A DNA stretch of 64,000 nt from Undaria pinnatifida. Lineage: Eukaryota > Sar > Phaeophyceae > Laminariales > Alariaceae. Every line of letters begins with the position of its first letter. The stretch's first letter is position 1. Shown here piece by piece: positions 24,350-34,941 of the stretch. The stretch is from the NCBI GenBank assembly GCA_012845835.1, contig JABAKD010000027.1, positions 6,687,465 through 6,751,464 on the forward strand, read 5' to 3'. Under the pieces are notes generated by a model. It did no database searches and had not been told where the DNA came from. It saw only the letters and a program-made list of their open reading frames with translations. Position numbers and translations under genes: made by a program.

Positions 24350-24700
24350 ACCGATTTCTAAACTTTAACGCCTTCACAGCTGGAAACCCTTTCGGGGGAA
24401 ATAATTACTTGAAGGTAGTATAGGGATGCGTGCTACGATAGAGATGCGCCACTTTTTTTCTGAGGTTCCTCAATTTGGAAGCTCAAGAGACTTAAGACCA
24501 CCTCTCCCAAAACCTGATTTAGGAAAAAAATGAAACTGCTACATACCCCGGGATGAAACATCCCATGGTCTCTAGATACACTACGAGAATCATGCAAAAG
24601 AAAAATGGCGTTTTTTTTTCTGGCGATTCTGGGTTAAGGAGCCCCACGTCATTCAGAAACCATTTAGGCCAAAAAAAGCTACCACTCTGTCCCAGTATAT
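24350..24700 (+). mobile_element. Dispersed repeat family A, copy
   Basis: Contains CACAGCTGGAAACCCTTTCG, GCGTGCTACGATAGAGATGC, CCTCTCCCAAAACCTGATTT, GGGTTAAGGAGCCCCACGTC and CAGAAACCATTTAGGCC. It closely matches the reverse complement of 7180-7560. The start (CGCCTTCACAGCTGGAAACC) also resembles 45988-46010. Confidence 0.6.
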
Positions 24701-25126
24701 TAGCTACATTTGGGCCTTGGGGCTCATATCTTTCGCAGCAGGTCTGTTTTATTGTTCTTGTTTTTTGAACTGGTACCGCCATGAGTTAGAGCAGCTGGAG
24801 AGCCGAAATACGACAAGATAGACCAACATGTCAACCTCACACCTGTCGACATCAGCAAGGGCACACGGAGGTCGCCTGACGTCCGACTATGCTGTGGCAA
24901 GGCACATCGTTTTTTTCGAAAAAACTGTTTTGCACTGGATTCGGAAGTTTCTCCCCGAACCAAAACGCCCATAAAAAACGTCGAACTCCAATTTGTGCCT
25001 TCGTTACGATCGATCAAAGTTGGGCCTTGTTCACACCCACAAGCGAGGCGCACGAGTCGAAGTGGGTAGCGGGCATCACTGCTGCTGCAGGTCATGAGCT
25101 CTGCTCGTGCTGGTGCTGGTGCTGGT

Positions 25127-25510
25127 GCTATGTTTGCCTACTGCTGTGGCGGTACTGTTGTGGCATGGGGAAAAGGGGAAAAATGAAAAAATTGACGCGT
25201 CTTACCATGTTATCCGCCCGAGCGGAAACCCGGGGATGTTATCCGGGTATCCCCTGGGCATACCCCTGGGACGTTTTTTTTCGTCCCCTGTTTATGATGC
25301 TGGTATGAATGTACGACTGCTGCTATGTTTGCCTACTGCTGTGGCGGTACTGTTGTGGCATGGGGAAAAGGGGAAAAATGAAAAAATTGACGCGTCTTAC
25401 CATGTTATCCGCCCGAGCGGAAACCCGGGGATGTTATCCGAGTATCCCCTGGGCATACGCCGGGGACGTTTTTTTTCGTCCCCTGTTCATGATATGAATG
25501 TGAAATCATA
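25127..25510. repeat. 195-bp tandem duplication
   Basis: TGTTTGCCTACTGCTGTGGC at 25131 recurs at 25326. The two units agree over almost all of their length, including GGCATGGGGAAAAGGGGAAA, GCCCGAGCGGAAACCCGGGG and GGGACGTTTTTTTTCGTCCC, the last being a small hairpin. Few differences suggest a recent event. Confidence 0.9.
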
Positions 25511-25799
25511 CCTCTTTGTCCATTTCCAGCGTCCAAGTACCTGGTATGGTACCAAACGTGATACCACAGACATATGTATGTAGCTTATATTTCGGTATAA
25601 GACAAAACCGGGGATGGTAGCCACCCATCCCCCTGTTAAATCACTTTTTTTTTTTTTTGTCCTCTCTTTGTGGTTTCAATACGTGATAATGCATCTTTGT
25701 CAATAGTCAGCGTTGTCATATATGGTGCCGCACGTGACATATGTAGCTTATATACTGGGACAACCAAATGTAGCTAATATACTGGGACAGAGTGGTATA

Positions 25800-25990
25800 C
25801 CTTTATCGTAGCTTTCCGACGATAGTATTAGTAGGTTAAGGAGCCCCCCGTCATTCAGAAACCATTTAGGCCAAAAAAAGCTATACCTTTATCGTAGCTT
25901 TCCGACGATTGTATTAGTAGGTTAAGGAGCCCCGTCATTCAGAAACCATTTAAGCCAAAAAAAGGTATATCTTTATCGTAGCACGCGGCT
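25800..25990. repeat. Tandem fragment of the family A end
   Basis: ACCTTTATCGTAGCTTTCCG and GTTAAGGAGCCCCCCGTCAT / TTAAGGAGCCCCGTCATTCA with CAGAAACCATTTAGGCC occur twice about 80-85 bp apart, with a third partial start at 25967. These are pieces of family A amplified locally. Confidence 0.65.
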
Positions 25991-26179
25991 AGAGAGAGAT
26001 TTGGGGGGTTGTAGACCCGGCCACCACCCCGATCGTCGCACATGCAGGTATTACTAATGCATGCATACTGCGTGCGGTTGTCGGGGCCGAAATCGCTGTC
26101 TTTTGGCGACATATATGTCCCTATAGTAGCACGAAACATGTTACCCCGTGACCAAGGCTATGTGCGGTCTGGAGGGGGG

Positions 26180-26451
26180 GACTGATTCTACAATGGCCCC
26201 CCCCCGAAAAAAAAAAAAAAAAAAAAAACCTTTTGTGTAACGAACGTTTTATGGCTTCTCTCAGACACGATGAAGGATGCTACGAAAAGTACATCTTCAC
26301 ACGTGCTCTTGTTCGCAATGGCCTATCGAACGATGGCGCCGGAGTGGCCAGGAGTAGCAGGGTACGTCAAGAGATACGGCCGGGAGCCGGTTTCGAAACC
26401 GGCGAATTGATTGAAGAAAAGTTGGGGGGGGCTTACGCCGTAGAATGACTC
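26180..26451. mobile_element. MITE, copy 1 (272 bp, terminal inverted repeats)
   Basis: It starts with GACTGATTCTAC and a C run, and ends with a G run, CCGTAGAATGACTC. The ends are imperfect inverted repeats (GACTGATTCTAC against GAGTCATTCTAC). The interior matches 45312-45560: GAAGGATGCTA, CTATCGAACGATG, GGAGATACGGCC / GAGATACGGCC, and GTTTCGAAACCGGCGA. No transposase frame, so non-autonomous. G-rich flanks on both sides (GGGGG) could be the target duplication. Confidence 0.75.
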
Positions 26452-26469
26452 GGGGGTAGCCCCATTCTC

Positions 26470-26645
26470 AACTCCGAGTTTGAGCCAGTCGCACGGGTGA
26501 CTCTGTACCCCGCACGAACAAAAAGAACTTTTTGGCGACGTTTTTTTGGTGCAGAGTGTGGTTGTTGTAGCTTGCCGTTCCATTGCTGCGGATTGATAGC
26601 GCAAGGCTAAAACGGCCCGAAAGCTCAAGAGAGACCGCAAAGCAA
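26470..26645. mobile_element. Dispersed repeat family B, copy 2
   Basis: GTGACTCTGTACCCC, TTTTTGGCGACG, GTAGCTTGCCGTTCCATTGC, ATAGCGCAAGGC and GAGAGACCGCAAAG match 8170-8315 in order. Confidence 0.55.
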
Positions 26646-26834
26646 CTGTGTTAACAAGGGGGGGGGGTTACTCGCCGGAGTGACCCCTAGCCACTGCTAA
26701 AAGAAGAAAAAAAAAACGAAACAGTTATCCTCCTACCTACCGCAGCCTTGGTCCACTTTCCACCGCCGCTGCCGCTGCGCTGCACTGCTCCTCAAGGCTA
26801 TACGGTAGGGCGGTGCCCCCCAGTTTTCACTACC

Positions 26835-26935
26835 GCGTGTTAGCCAGTCGCGCCAGTGACTCTGTACACCTCAATGACAAAAAAAACACGTTCGGCGATT
26901 TTTTTCTTGTTACAGCGCAGCTAACCATCCCTTTT
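26835..26935. mobile_element. Dispersed repeat family B, partial copy 3
   Basis: CCAGTCGCGCCAGTGACTCT, CAATGACAAAAAAAACACG and TTCGGCGATTTTTTTC repeat the start of copy 2, then diverge. Confidence 0.5.
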
Positions 26936-27029
26936 CGTAAGTTCATCGGGAATGTTGAAACAGTGAACGAAAACCTGTGGCCGCAAGAAGCTTGGGGCTC
27001 ACTCGCGCGAGTGGCAACGAGCCACTGAA

Positions 27030-28005
27030 ACAAAAATGCCTAATAAAGGGACCTCCCTCCCTACCGGTAGCATTGGCCTAAAACGGCTTTTTCAGTTGTT
27101 TCAAGACTGTTCCTGTTTTCGCGGGCGGAGTCTAAATGACCAGGGTGTGTACCTGCTTCGGGCCGCTACCGCAAGAAAGCTTAAGATATATGGTCCTGAG
27201 TTGCTACACCTCGCATGCAAAGATTTAGCATTTTTAGTTTGTTCCGCTATTCGACAACGTGAATGAAAACATGAGCTTCGACGTCCATCACTCAAATAAA
27301 CATCCCTTGAGAAAGTATAACAAAACCAAGGGATAACTTTGATAACGGTTGGGCACCACCAACCACGACGTTATCGCTCCGGTGATTAGACCGAACACAA
27401 GACGCTTTCAAAAATCTGTTCGGACTCATAGTTGGGAAGTCTACAACTTACAAGATCTAAAACTAAAGGCTAAAATACCATATATACTAGACGGACGGAT
27501 TTTTCCTGTTTGGAATCATACTTGGGCATATATACCTACAAGACCCAAAGATAAGGGACCATACAACTAGACTGAGTTTTCCAGCTCGTGCCGGCGCACA
27601 CCAAACAACGGCGATATACCCCCGTACCATTCCAAAAAATAGAAAAAAACAGGTTGATTCCGTCCACCATAACGTTTCCGAAAAAACAGGATGTTGCATT
27701 TCAAAAACCAGGATGTTTTCAATAACAAAAAAACCAGGATGTTCACAAAAAGCCAAAATGTCCACTGGGGCACAACCTAAACCGTCAAGGCGCACACACT
27801 CGACGAAGAAAGGGGGTGTCCAACATCCCCACGTACTTACGCGTACATACGCACCTTTGTGGTAAAATTACTAGTACTATTACTGCGGACTAAAAAAAGC
27901 TACACCAGGCGACTCTCCAAAGTCATCACACCACTGAAATCGCCTACCTGGTATTTCAGAATCCACTCGCACACCCCTACCTAGCTGAAAAAAGTAGTAG
28001 ATCTT
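27030..28005. other. No gene recognised
   Basis: Short frames only. Three ACCAGGATGTT / ACAGGATGTT words at 27686-27745 are the only local repeat. Confidence 0.35.
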
Positions 28006-28009
28006 GCGG

Positions 28010-28900
28010 TGGCGAAACCGAAGTACATGTCGGCGCCACGCGCCACGAATGCAGCTTGCATTGCGAACTTCAAGACGGAGACCGAGACACTACCGTACAA
28101 AAGCAACACGAAAGATTGACACACCTCCTGGAACGAAGGCCGACACGATGTTCTCCACAACTTGGGGGAAGAGGGGTACACACATCATCAATGATGGCTG
28201 TGGGAAATATATCGAGGCGTTCTTTTATAGACGCATCGCTCGGCATTTTCACTCTCCCACCGATGTCGAGAAAACTCGCTTGGAATTTCCCTCCGAGGGG
28301 TTGTGCATTGTGCCACCCTGCGTGCTGTCGTATGGTAATCAATACTTCAAGGCTTGAGACACGAACCAATGGAGCGTTATTTGCGCCCTTCAAGAACAAC
28401 GCACAAAATACGTGGAAGTGTGGCGAGCTTAAGCTTTATTTTTCCCCATCCTCCGGGGGAGTAAAAAAAAAAAGAAGGAAAACACAACTATACTTCAAGG
28501 TCAAGACACCAAAACAGTGGGGCAATCAATGCGCGTTTCAAGACCGAGACATTAATCAATACCTACGTCAACGCCAAGGCGCTCACCAATAAATTCATGC
28601 ACATGTTGGGATTGAGCTACGGTTCCGGGATCACATACCACGAACGCGGGGCATCTTGCGCACTTTAATACCGAGGCGCCGATACTCTGGCGCCAAAACA
28701 CCAACCGTTGAACGGAGCGTTTTCCGCGCGCTTCAAGAGCGAGATACCAATACTTCAAGGCCAAGACGCTAGTCAATCAAGTCATGCATGGTGGAACCGA
28801 GCTAAGATTCGGTGCCACATACATTTACCACGAACGGCCGAAAACATCAACGCGTTAAGGACGAGACACCAAACAATCAACCAATCGATGCCGGCGAGGG
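28010..28900. repeat. Degenerate tandem repeat around TTCAAGACCGAGAC
   Basis: Variants of CTTCAAGACGGAGACCGAGA, CTTCAAGGCTTGAGACACGA, TTCAAGGTCAAGACACCAAA, TTTCAAGACCGAGACATTAA and CTTCAAGGCCAAGACGCTAG recur with nearby words ACCAA, GCGTTTTCCGCGCG and CAATCAA. The copies are old and unevenly spaced. Confidence 0.5.
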
Positions 28901-29389
28901 GAAGATGCGCCATATTCGTGACTGACTGTCCCTTAGTCGCCTCCAAAAGCAAAACAAAAAATGATTTGAAAAAAATCAACCATGCGGTATACATAAAACC
29001 CTTTCAAGAACAAACAGCCCCCAGGACGATTGATGAGACTGACTACGCCGAAGGTATTCCCCGCTCCTTCCTCTTCGGGGCTGTCCATGTACCACTTTCA
29101 CACCACAAGGCCAACCTCGTCCTTTTCTCCGGGCACACTTAACACTACCTGCTGTGCGACCGTTTCGTTTTGCCGACGAAATATTTCCATCATCAGCAGG
29201 TCCGCAGTCATCGCGGCGGCGACTACAAAAACTTCTACTTCAGCATCCAGCGCGAAAAAAAATAACAACGTTATGATTAGTGTCCAACTATTAACAGGTG
29301 TGTACCATGAGTCATGCGTGGGACAACAAACACAGCACGCCTGCACACGCTCAGCTCATGCCGCCCACGGCCCGAATCCCTGTCCTGAC

Positions 29390-30000
29390 TCCAATCAGCG
29401 ACACGAAGCAAAAATTTCCTGCATACCGCGCAAGGTAAAGACCAACTCCACGTCACAATGCCAGACCTAGAGTAGACATGTATCATGCGACTTGCGCGGG
29501 GTAGCCTGAGCAGAACGCTGGCTCACACCCAGCTTGCGCTGCTCACGCCGCTTACCCCCCGAATCCCATCAACGATCCGAATTCCATTAGCATCTGAATC
29601 CCGTGGGCTCTCCGAATCACGTCGGCGCCACGCAGGTGAAATGCCGTACATGCTGCGCAGGCGAAGACCAAGGCCACATCGTGTTGCCCGACCTAGAGTA
29701 GATATGTATATATCATGCGGCATGCGCAGGGTAGCTTTAGTAGCAAGCTGGCTTCACGCCTCGATTACGCTGCTCACGCCTCGAATCCCATCCGCACCCC
29801 GAATCACATTTCCGCCCCGAATCCCATCAGCAGTCCGAATTCCCGTTAGAGCCCCGAATCCTAATATGATAGCGTCTTGAATCCAATCAGCGCTTCAAAT
29901 CTCATCAGCACCACGCAAAAAAAAAAACGTACTGCGCAGGCAAAGACCAAAGCTATCTTGTCTACCTAGAGTGGGCGTTTATAGCTCAAGGTAAGGTCGA
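29390..30000. repeat. Three tandem units of about 230-280 bp with nested CCGAATCCCATCAGCA words
   Basis: The word AAAGACCAA or GAAGACCAA after a GCGCAGG/GCGCAAGG stretch lies at about 29438, 29664 and 29941. Each is followed by a CCTAGAGTAGA or CCTAGAGTGGG segment. Between them, short words like CCGAATCCCATCAGC repeat several times. Small reading frames here are by-products. Confidence 0.7.
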
Positions 30001-30123
30001 GAACTATGCCGACGCGGGACTAACTCACACCCCGAACCCCAGCGATATGAAGCTCGTGGAACACGCCACCATAGCAGCGAAACCCCCTAAATATACTCGT
30101 CGCAGGGAAGAATTTTCCGACTA

Positions 30124-30255
30124 GGATGGTGGTGATGATGGTGGTGGCGGCAGTGGTGGTGTTGTTGGTGGTGATGATGGTGATGGTAATGATGATGACG
30201 ATGATGGTGATAATGGTGATGATGACGAGGATGACGACGACAACGATTGATGACA
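30124..30255. repeat. GGT/GAT trinucleotide repeat
   Basis: A tract of GGTGGTGATGATGG type grading into GATGACGACGAC. It gives Met/Val runs on one strand and His/Ile runs on the other and is not coding. Confidence 0.9.
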
Positions 30256-30970
30256 ACGACGACCATGATGATGACGATGTCACATGGGCATGGAAGCGGG
30301 GAAGTGGAGAGCGGAGGGCGAAAAACAGGAACAACACATTGAAAAAACAATAGGGCGGGCAACGTGGATACACTTTCAAGGCACCTTATCTGCCTACCGT
30401 ACAGGTTGTGGCAACGAGGATGCTCGGTATCGGGATTGGACGGGCGACCTTTCTCAACATTCTTGTCTCATAATTCAACTTGAGGCAGATTGGGGCACAC
30501 GCGGACACCTGCCGCAGGCCTGTTTTCTCTATACTCCCCATTGGCTGACAAAACGGGGGTATACCTCCCGTTGATCTTCACCCATGGGAAACAACCAAAA
30601 AAAGGTACATTCATACCGATGGAACTAAACAAACAGGTGCAGCCTGAGACCAAGAAAAAACCGTACGCCACGAGCCCTGCGATGGGCAAAAACCCATGGT
30701 ACCCTCTGCCAGATATTACCTCCCGTAAACCCCGTCTTTCAATTATTGCGTTGAGGGGAATACTAATAGGTTTAATCGCTTGCCTACAGCGCCCTTTCTG
30801 TTGCGCAGCTGCTGCCCGTCACTCTTTCGGCATTTCATCTTGCAGGCTCCTTCACTGCTGTGTTTCGCTATTTTTTACGTTGCAAACAGTGTTGGGGTAT
30901 CAAAACGAAAAAAAGTCGGTACGAGGAGGCCCAAAAAAAACTTCGATACCGACACGATAATCATCGTTTA

Positions 30971-31110
30971 ATCGATAACGATAACTATCCGTTGTATCGA
31001 TAACGATAACTATCCGTTATATCGATAACGATAAGTATCGTTATATCGATAACGATAACTATACGTTATATCGATAGCGAAAACTATCGTTATATCGATA
31101 ACGATAACTA
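30971..31110. repeat. 24-25 bp self-complementary tandem repeat
   Basis: Five to six units of ATCGATAACGATAACTAT plus (C)CGTTAT. Each unit contains ATCGAT and the near-inverse words CGATAAC and GTTATCG, so each can fold on itself and neighbouring units can cross-pair. Confidence 0.9.
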
Positions 31111-31379
31111 CAAACACAAAACGTGGTTAAACGGATCACGACAACGACAACGGAGGTGGAACCCGACGCGCAAGGCCCACACAGCCCATCCACCCATCTT
31201 TCGTATTTTTTGGTTTTCGCGTCATCAACAACGAAACGAGACGTTGTGATATTCGCGTCTCAAGCCTCTACCTCTCTACCACGAGTTAACCCCTTTAGAG
31301 TCCTAACACCCCTCACTGTACTAATTCCAAGTAATTTTGTCCCAAAAATGGGTTAGCAGCTGTAAAAGCGTCAAGCAGG

Positions 31380-31770
31380 CCCTGCCGCACTGCGGCGTAT
31401 ACGGCGATATGTAACGTGTATCATATTCCGTGTGCCCATGCCTCATGTTTTCGACAGCATTCGATACTTTGTCATCCGACAATGCGCCGCGTGAATATCA
31501 ACAACCAAAACTATATGCTCGTTATACTCTATGAGTACGACTGACTGCAGGCACAGCAGCTCGCTGCGGTGTACACGGCGATGTTGTAACAAGATTCCAT
31601 GTGCCCATGCCTGACATTCTTGTTGTTTCATTGGCCAGCCAACAGTGTGCAGCGTGGGTGTGCCATTATAGCCAAAGCCACTATTAATAGTTCATTATAA
31701 ACTAAACTCTAAGCTCGTTTGAGCTGTTATTACAATAGCCGGTGTCACGTGCCCGGTGGCTTACGCGGCG
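31380..31770. repeat. Diverged duplication of about 170 bp
   Basis: GTATACGGCGATATGTAACG, CCGTGTGCCCATGCCTCATG and CATCCGACAATGCG at 31398-31490 recur as GTACACGGCGATGTTGTAAC, CATGTGCCCATGCCTGACAT and CAGCCAACAGTGTGCAGCG at 31571-31660. The CATCCGACAATGCG-type word also appears at 40200 and 40545, so this is probably a dispersed repeat. Confidence 0.5.
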
Positions 31771-31881
31771 GCGAACTTTTTCTTTATTTAGTGTCGAAGG
31801 GTTTTTTATGTTAATACCTGGCAATATAGCTCATAGGAACGCCTGTGTTCCTCCTTTCCAACCTGCGACACACCCGGGATT

Positions 31882-32428
31882 TCAAGCCAAAGACACATCC
31901 CGAAGAGGAACGTTACAAAATATACCAAAACCAAAAATGCGACACACGGAGGCGTACTCTCGGGGCGGGGGGGGGGGTGTCCAGTTCCCACCCACCTGTT
32001 CATCGACGGGCGTCTCTTCCTCGTCGGAAGCACTGTTGCTGTCATCAGTGGTCGTGCCGTTTGTGCCACCTGCCCCATCGCTGGCCCCTCCTCCATCGTC
32101 ATCAACATCATCATCCGTCATCGTGCTGTTGCTGGTGCCGCACCCGCTCTCGAGGTCTGCAAGGTCAATCGCGTTCACCGAGCTCCACTTCCGAGCGAGA
32201 CCGCAGGAGTTCGCGTGGAGCAATCCGTCCTCTTCATCTCGAGAAAAGTCGATGAGATACTCCGTGTCGAGCTCGAGGTACACCCCACAGAACGATTCAG
32301 AGCTCTCGGTAACGAAGGTATGATTATCTCCGTAATCTACGCCCGATTCCCCTTTGAGTATCGTGAGTACGTCCACACCGTAGGTTATGAGTTCACCGTA
32401 TAATGGAGTAACACTTGTAGTATTCGAT
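31882..32428 (-). CDS. Exon 2 of the minus-strand NTR gene
   Basis: Begins one base after a GAGCACAG acceptor and restores the frame left by exon 1. It carries the second half of the NTR domain and an acidic linker of repeated Asp, Gly, Ser and Thr. It can be read to a stop at 31882, or spliced out at 31996 (GAACAG then GTGGGTGGG). In the second case a 45-nt phase-0 exon at 31862-31818 (acceptor GTGTCGCAG, donor GCCAG/GTATTA) is possible; I cannot decide between these. Confidence 0.7.
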
Positions 32429-34941
32429 CTGTGCTCCGGGCGGGGGGGAGGGGGCGGGACAGGGCGGGACGGGGCGGGGCGGGGCGGGGCAGGGTGGTGT
32501 GGGGCGGGGCGGGGCGGGGAGGGGTGGTGTGAGGCGGAGAGGGGAAGGGCGAGGCGGTCAAGGTTAACGGAAGTCGGAGACCCATTCCCCATTCACAACA
32601 ATGGTAGCGAGCGTTCCGTGCGCCAAATTGTGAATCCTTACTCGTAACACGGCATGAGGGGACAAGACACCTCTGAACTCGAAAAACAATCCTCGCGGTT
32701 TGAAGGGCGACCTTTGGCGATCTCACGCGACACGATCATGCTCTGTAGACGGATATCTCCGGTTAGTACAAGTGCTAAGTGTTCATATACCTCGAACTGT
32801 GTAACACAATGAAACACAAAAGTAAGTTATTTTTGCCAGATTTCTCGTATTCATCCTGAGGATGCCTGTATTGCCCGGTTCACACGATACAGAGGCTCGC
32901 ACGAACACAACAGGCGCCACATACCATAGGAGAAGTTGGCTGAAACGGGAGGTCTTAACTACAGCAGCACGCACAGTTTGCTCTTACGCCGCAAGCCGCA
33001 AATCGTGACCGTACTTCGGTACAAGATGAAAAAAGCTCTTAAAATATACCTGGTGTAGCGAAACTCGATCACCGATCACTGTCCGAACTTAAAGTTGGTT
33101 GGGGTGGGTTCGAACTTAAAGTTGGTTGGGGTGGGTTCCAACTCCCCATACCAAGTATGTAGCAAACCCACTGGGCGCGGCAGGATGGCAGATCGCCCTG
33201 TTGTAGCGCCCGCTACTTTCGTTTCTGGCTTATTTTGTGGTACGGTGGCGTTACCGACCAGACCCGGGTTTAGGGTTCGAATTAACGAGGAACTTGCCAA
33301 ATCGAAATTCGATTTTCTTTTAGAATTGAATTTACTTTGCATCTGACTGGTCAAAAATGAATCACCGAGTAGGCATTCTCAGATTTATAACGAAAAATCG
33401 AAATTCAACAAAGAAGTAAAAAATTACATGTTTGGTCGAATTTAGTCGAAAATCGAAATTCAATTTGGGGAGTTTGTGCACCTAGGCATGGCATGTTCTG
33501 TGACCGAAGCCGACCACGCGAATTGGTACCATGTCGTCGGCTGATTGACAGGCGAGAAGCCACCATTGCGAGAGGTAGGACCACCGGTGCAGCCGCAGCG
33601 CGGCCCTTAGGCCCTTAGCACAGCATAGATCGCCTGCGACGCTTCGAAAACAATCGAGACCGCCGCAAACCCAGTTTTTCGTCGCCCTGCACCTCGAAAG
33701 ATACACGGTCAACTACCACATCACGACTTCGCTCATAAGTTCGACTGCTATATTCCCGTCGCTGCTGCCCGTGTGGGGCGGCGGGGCGGCGCCAGCCCAT
33801 CCAAAAGACGCCTAGAGCCATAGTCTCCTAGCCGCTGCCGGCAAAAACAATCTGCCGCTAACCGCGGCGCTCCGGGGAGGACGCGAGCCATCGCTCGCCT
33901 TGGTCGTTGCCCACGGGTGTTCGTTGACCCTTCTGCGTTTTTTTTTTTATTTCTAGAACGCGCTCCGCCGTTCCTTGATAAGAAGCAGAGTTGAAGTTTT
34001 CGTGTATTTTTCATGTTAAATGAAAAAAAAAAATCGAATTGCAATTTCCCGTGCTCTTCGTTAATCTGGGCCCTAAGGGGATACACTCAAACACGTTTTT
34101 TTTGTCAGTTTTTTTCGTGACAAGTCGTTTTGGACGCTCTTAACCCCTTAAGAACCGCACCCACGTGTTGGGGGACAGCCACTACTACGGGGAACATATT
34201 GGTAGTAACCACGACCAAATTGGGGAATAAACGAAGGAGAAAAGAGAACTGGTGATTTTTAGCGTCCCTCGTGTGTTCTGATTATTATTGTTCCTCGTAA
34301 ATACTTGGAATTATTGTTCTTGTGCAATCATTTTGGCAGCAGCAGTGAGTGCTCCTATCCGACAGGATGTGCGTGAGTTGTCAGTTGTATGCCAGTAGCT
34401 CTGTAAATAGCTCTGTCTGGTTGATACCAAGCTTGGCAGTTGGGTACAGGGCGCGCGGCGCCTGGTGATGATGTGTATCCTTATACATTCCAGATACATA
34501 TCTGGCATTGCTTGAACAACTACATTCCTTCTGACTACGACGTAAAAGTCTCGACAACAGCAAGCAAGCCGAATTTGTGTACATTCAATTTTTTTAATGA
34601 CGAAAACCAAAACGAAAAATATTGAATATATAGCGAAAATGACGCTTGAGTTTGAGTGTTGAGATCTTTTTTACATAGCTTCACCAAAAACATTCTGCGT
34701 CGCAAAAAAACGAAACAAGACGAGGCACGAACTCAGCAGTCGCCACCCCGCCACGACTCAACCCCATCTCACTCTCATCCTGCTGCCTCACTCACCTAGA
34801 GAAGGGGATTGCTTGCATCACCACGGCCGAAAACTCAAAAGTTTCGCACAGCGTCCTCTCGCCGCAGCTGCACGCTTCCACGCCTGTCGCGCCGAGCAGC
34901 AGCGCGGAGAGACAAGCCGCAGCGAGACCAGCGAGGCTCAT
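31882..34941 (-). CDS. Secreted TIMP-like NTR-domain protein (two or three exons)
   Basis: Exon 1 is 34941-34796 and exon 2 begins at 32428; the intron is phase 2 with donor GTGAGT and acceptor CACAG. Read to the first stop the protein is about 230 residues. Residues 1-23 form a signal peptide ending VEA, so the mature chain would begin Cys24-Ser-Cys26. Cysteines 24, 26, 32, 96, 124 and 145 fit the three-disulphide pattern of netrin-like/TIMP domains, with YGVDVLTILKG, FCGVYLELDTEYLI and SCGLARKWSSV in the expected order. An acidic Asp/Ser/Thr/Gly tail follows. In animal TIMPs a free N-terminal Cys-x-Cys chelates the metalloproteinase zinc; that this protein does so is inference. The 3' end is uncertain: a CAG/GTGGGT donor at 31996, phase 0 like its paralogue, could lead to a further exon. 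Its neighbour at 36240 is a divergent paralogue. Confidence 0.75.
32429..34795 (-). other. Intron 1 of the minus-strand NTR gene
   Basis: 2.37 kb from GTGAGT to CACAG. The acceptor side is a C-rich microsatellite (CCCCGCCCCG type) on the coding strand. The middle holds a 27-bp direct duplication at 33088-33140 and a weak inverted pair near 33260-33330 and 34010-34075. No other gene is supported in it. Confidence 0.65.
32440..32560 (-). repeat. CCCCG microsatellite at a splice acceptor
   Basis: On the coding strand of the NTR gene the repeat CCCCGCCCCGCCCC with CACCACACC interruptions ends about 10 bases before the acceptor AG at 32430-32429, so it occupies the polypyrimidine-tract position. 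Confidence 0.8.
34796..34941 (-). CDS. Exon 1 of the minus-strand NTR gene
   Basis: Codes for the signal peptide and the start of the NTR domain (CSCGERTLCETFEFSAVVMQ). I chose the ATG at 34941 because MSLAGLAAACLSALLLGATG is a compact signal peptide; an in-frame ATG-like start farther upstream would only add a polar lead. The exon is 146 nt, ending in phase 2 at TCTAG followed by GTGAGTGAGG. Confidence 0.8.
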
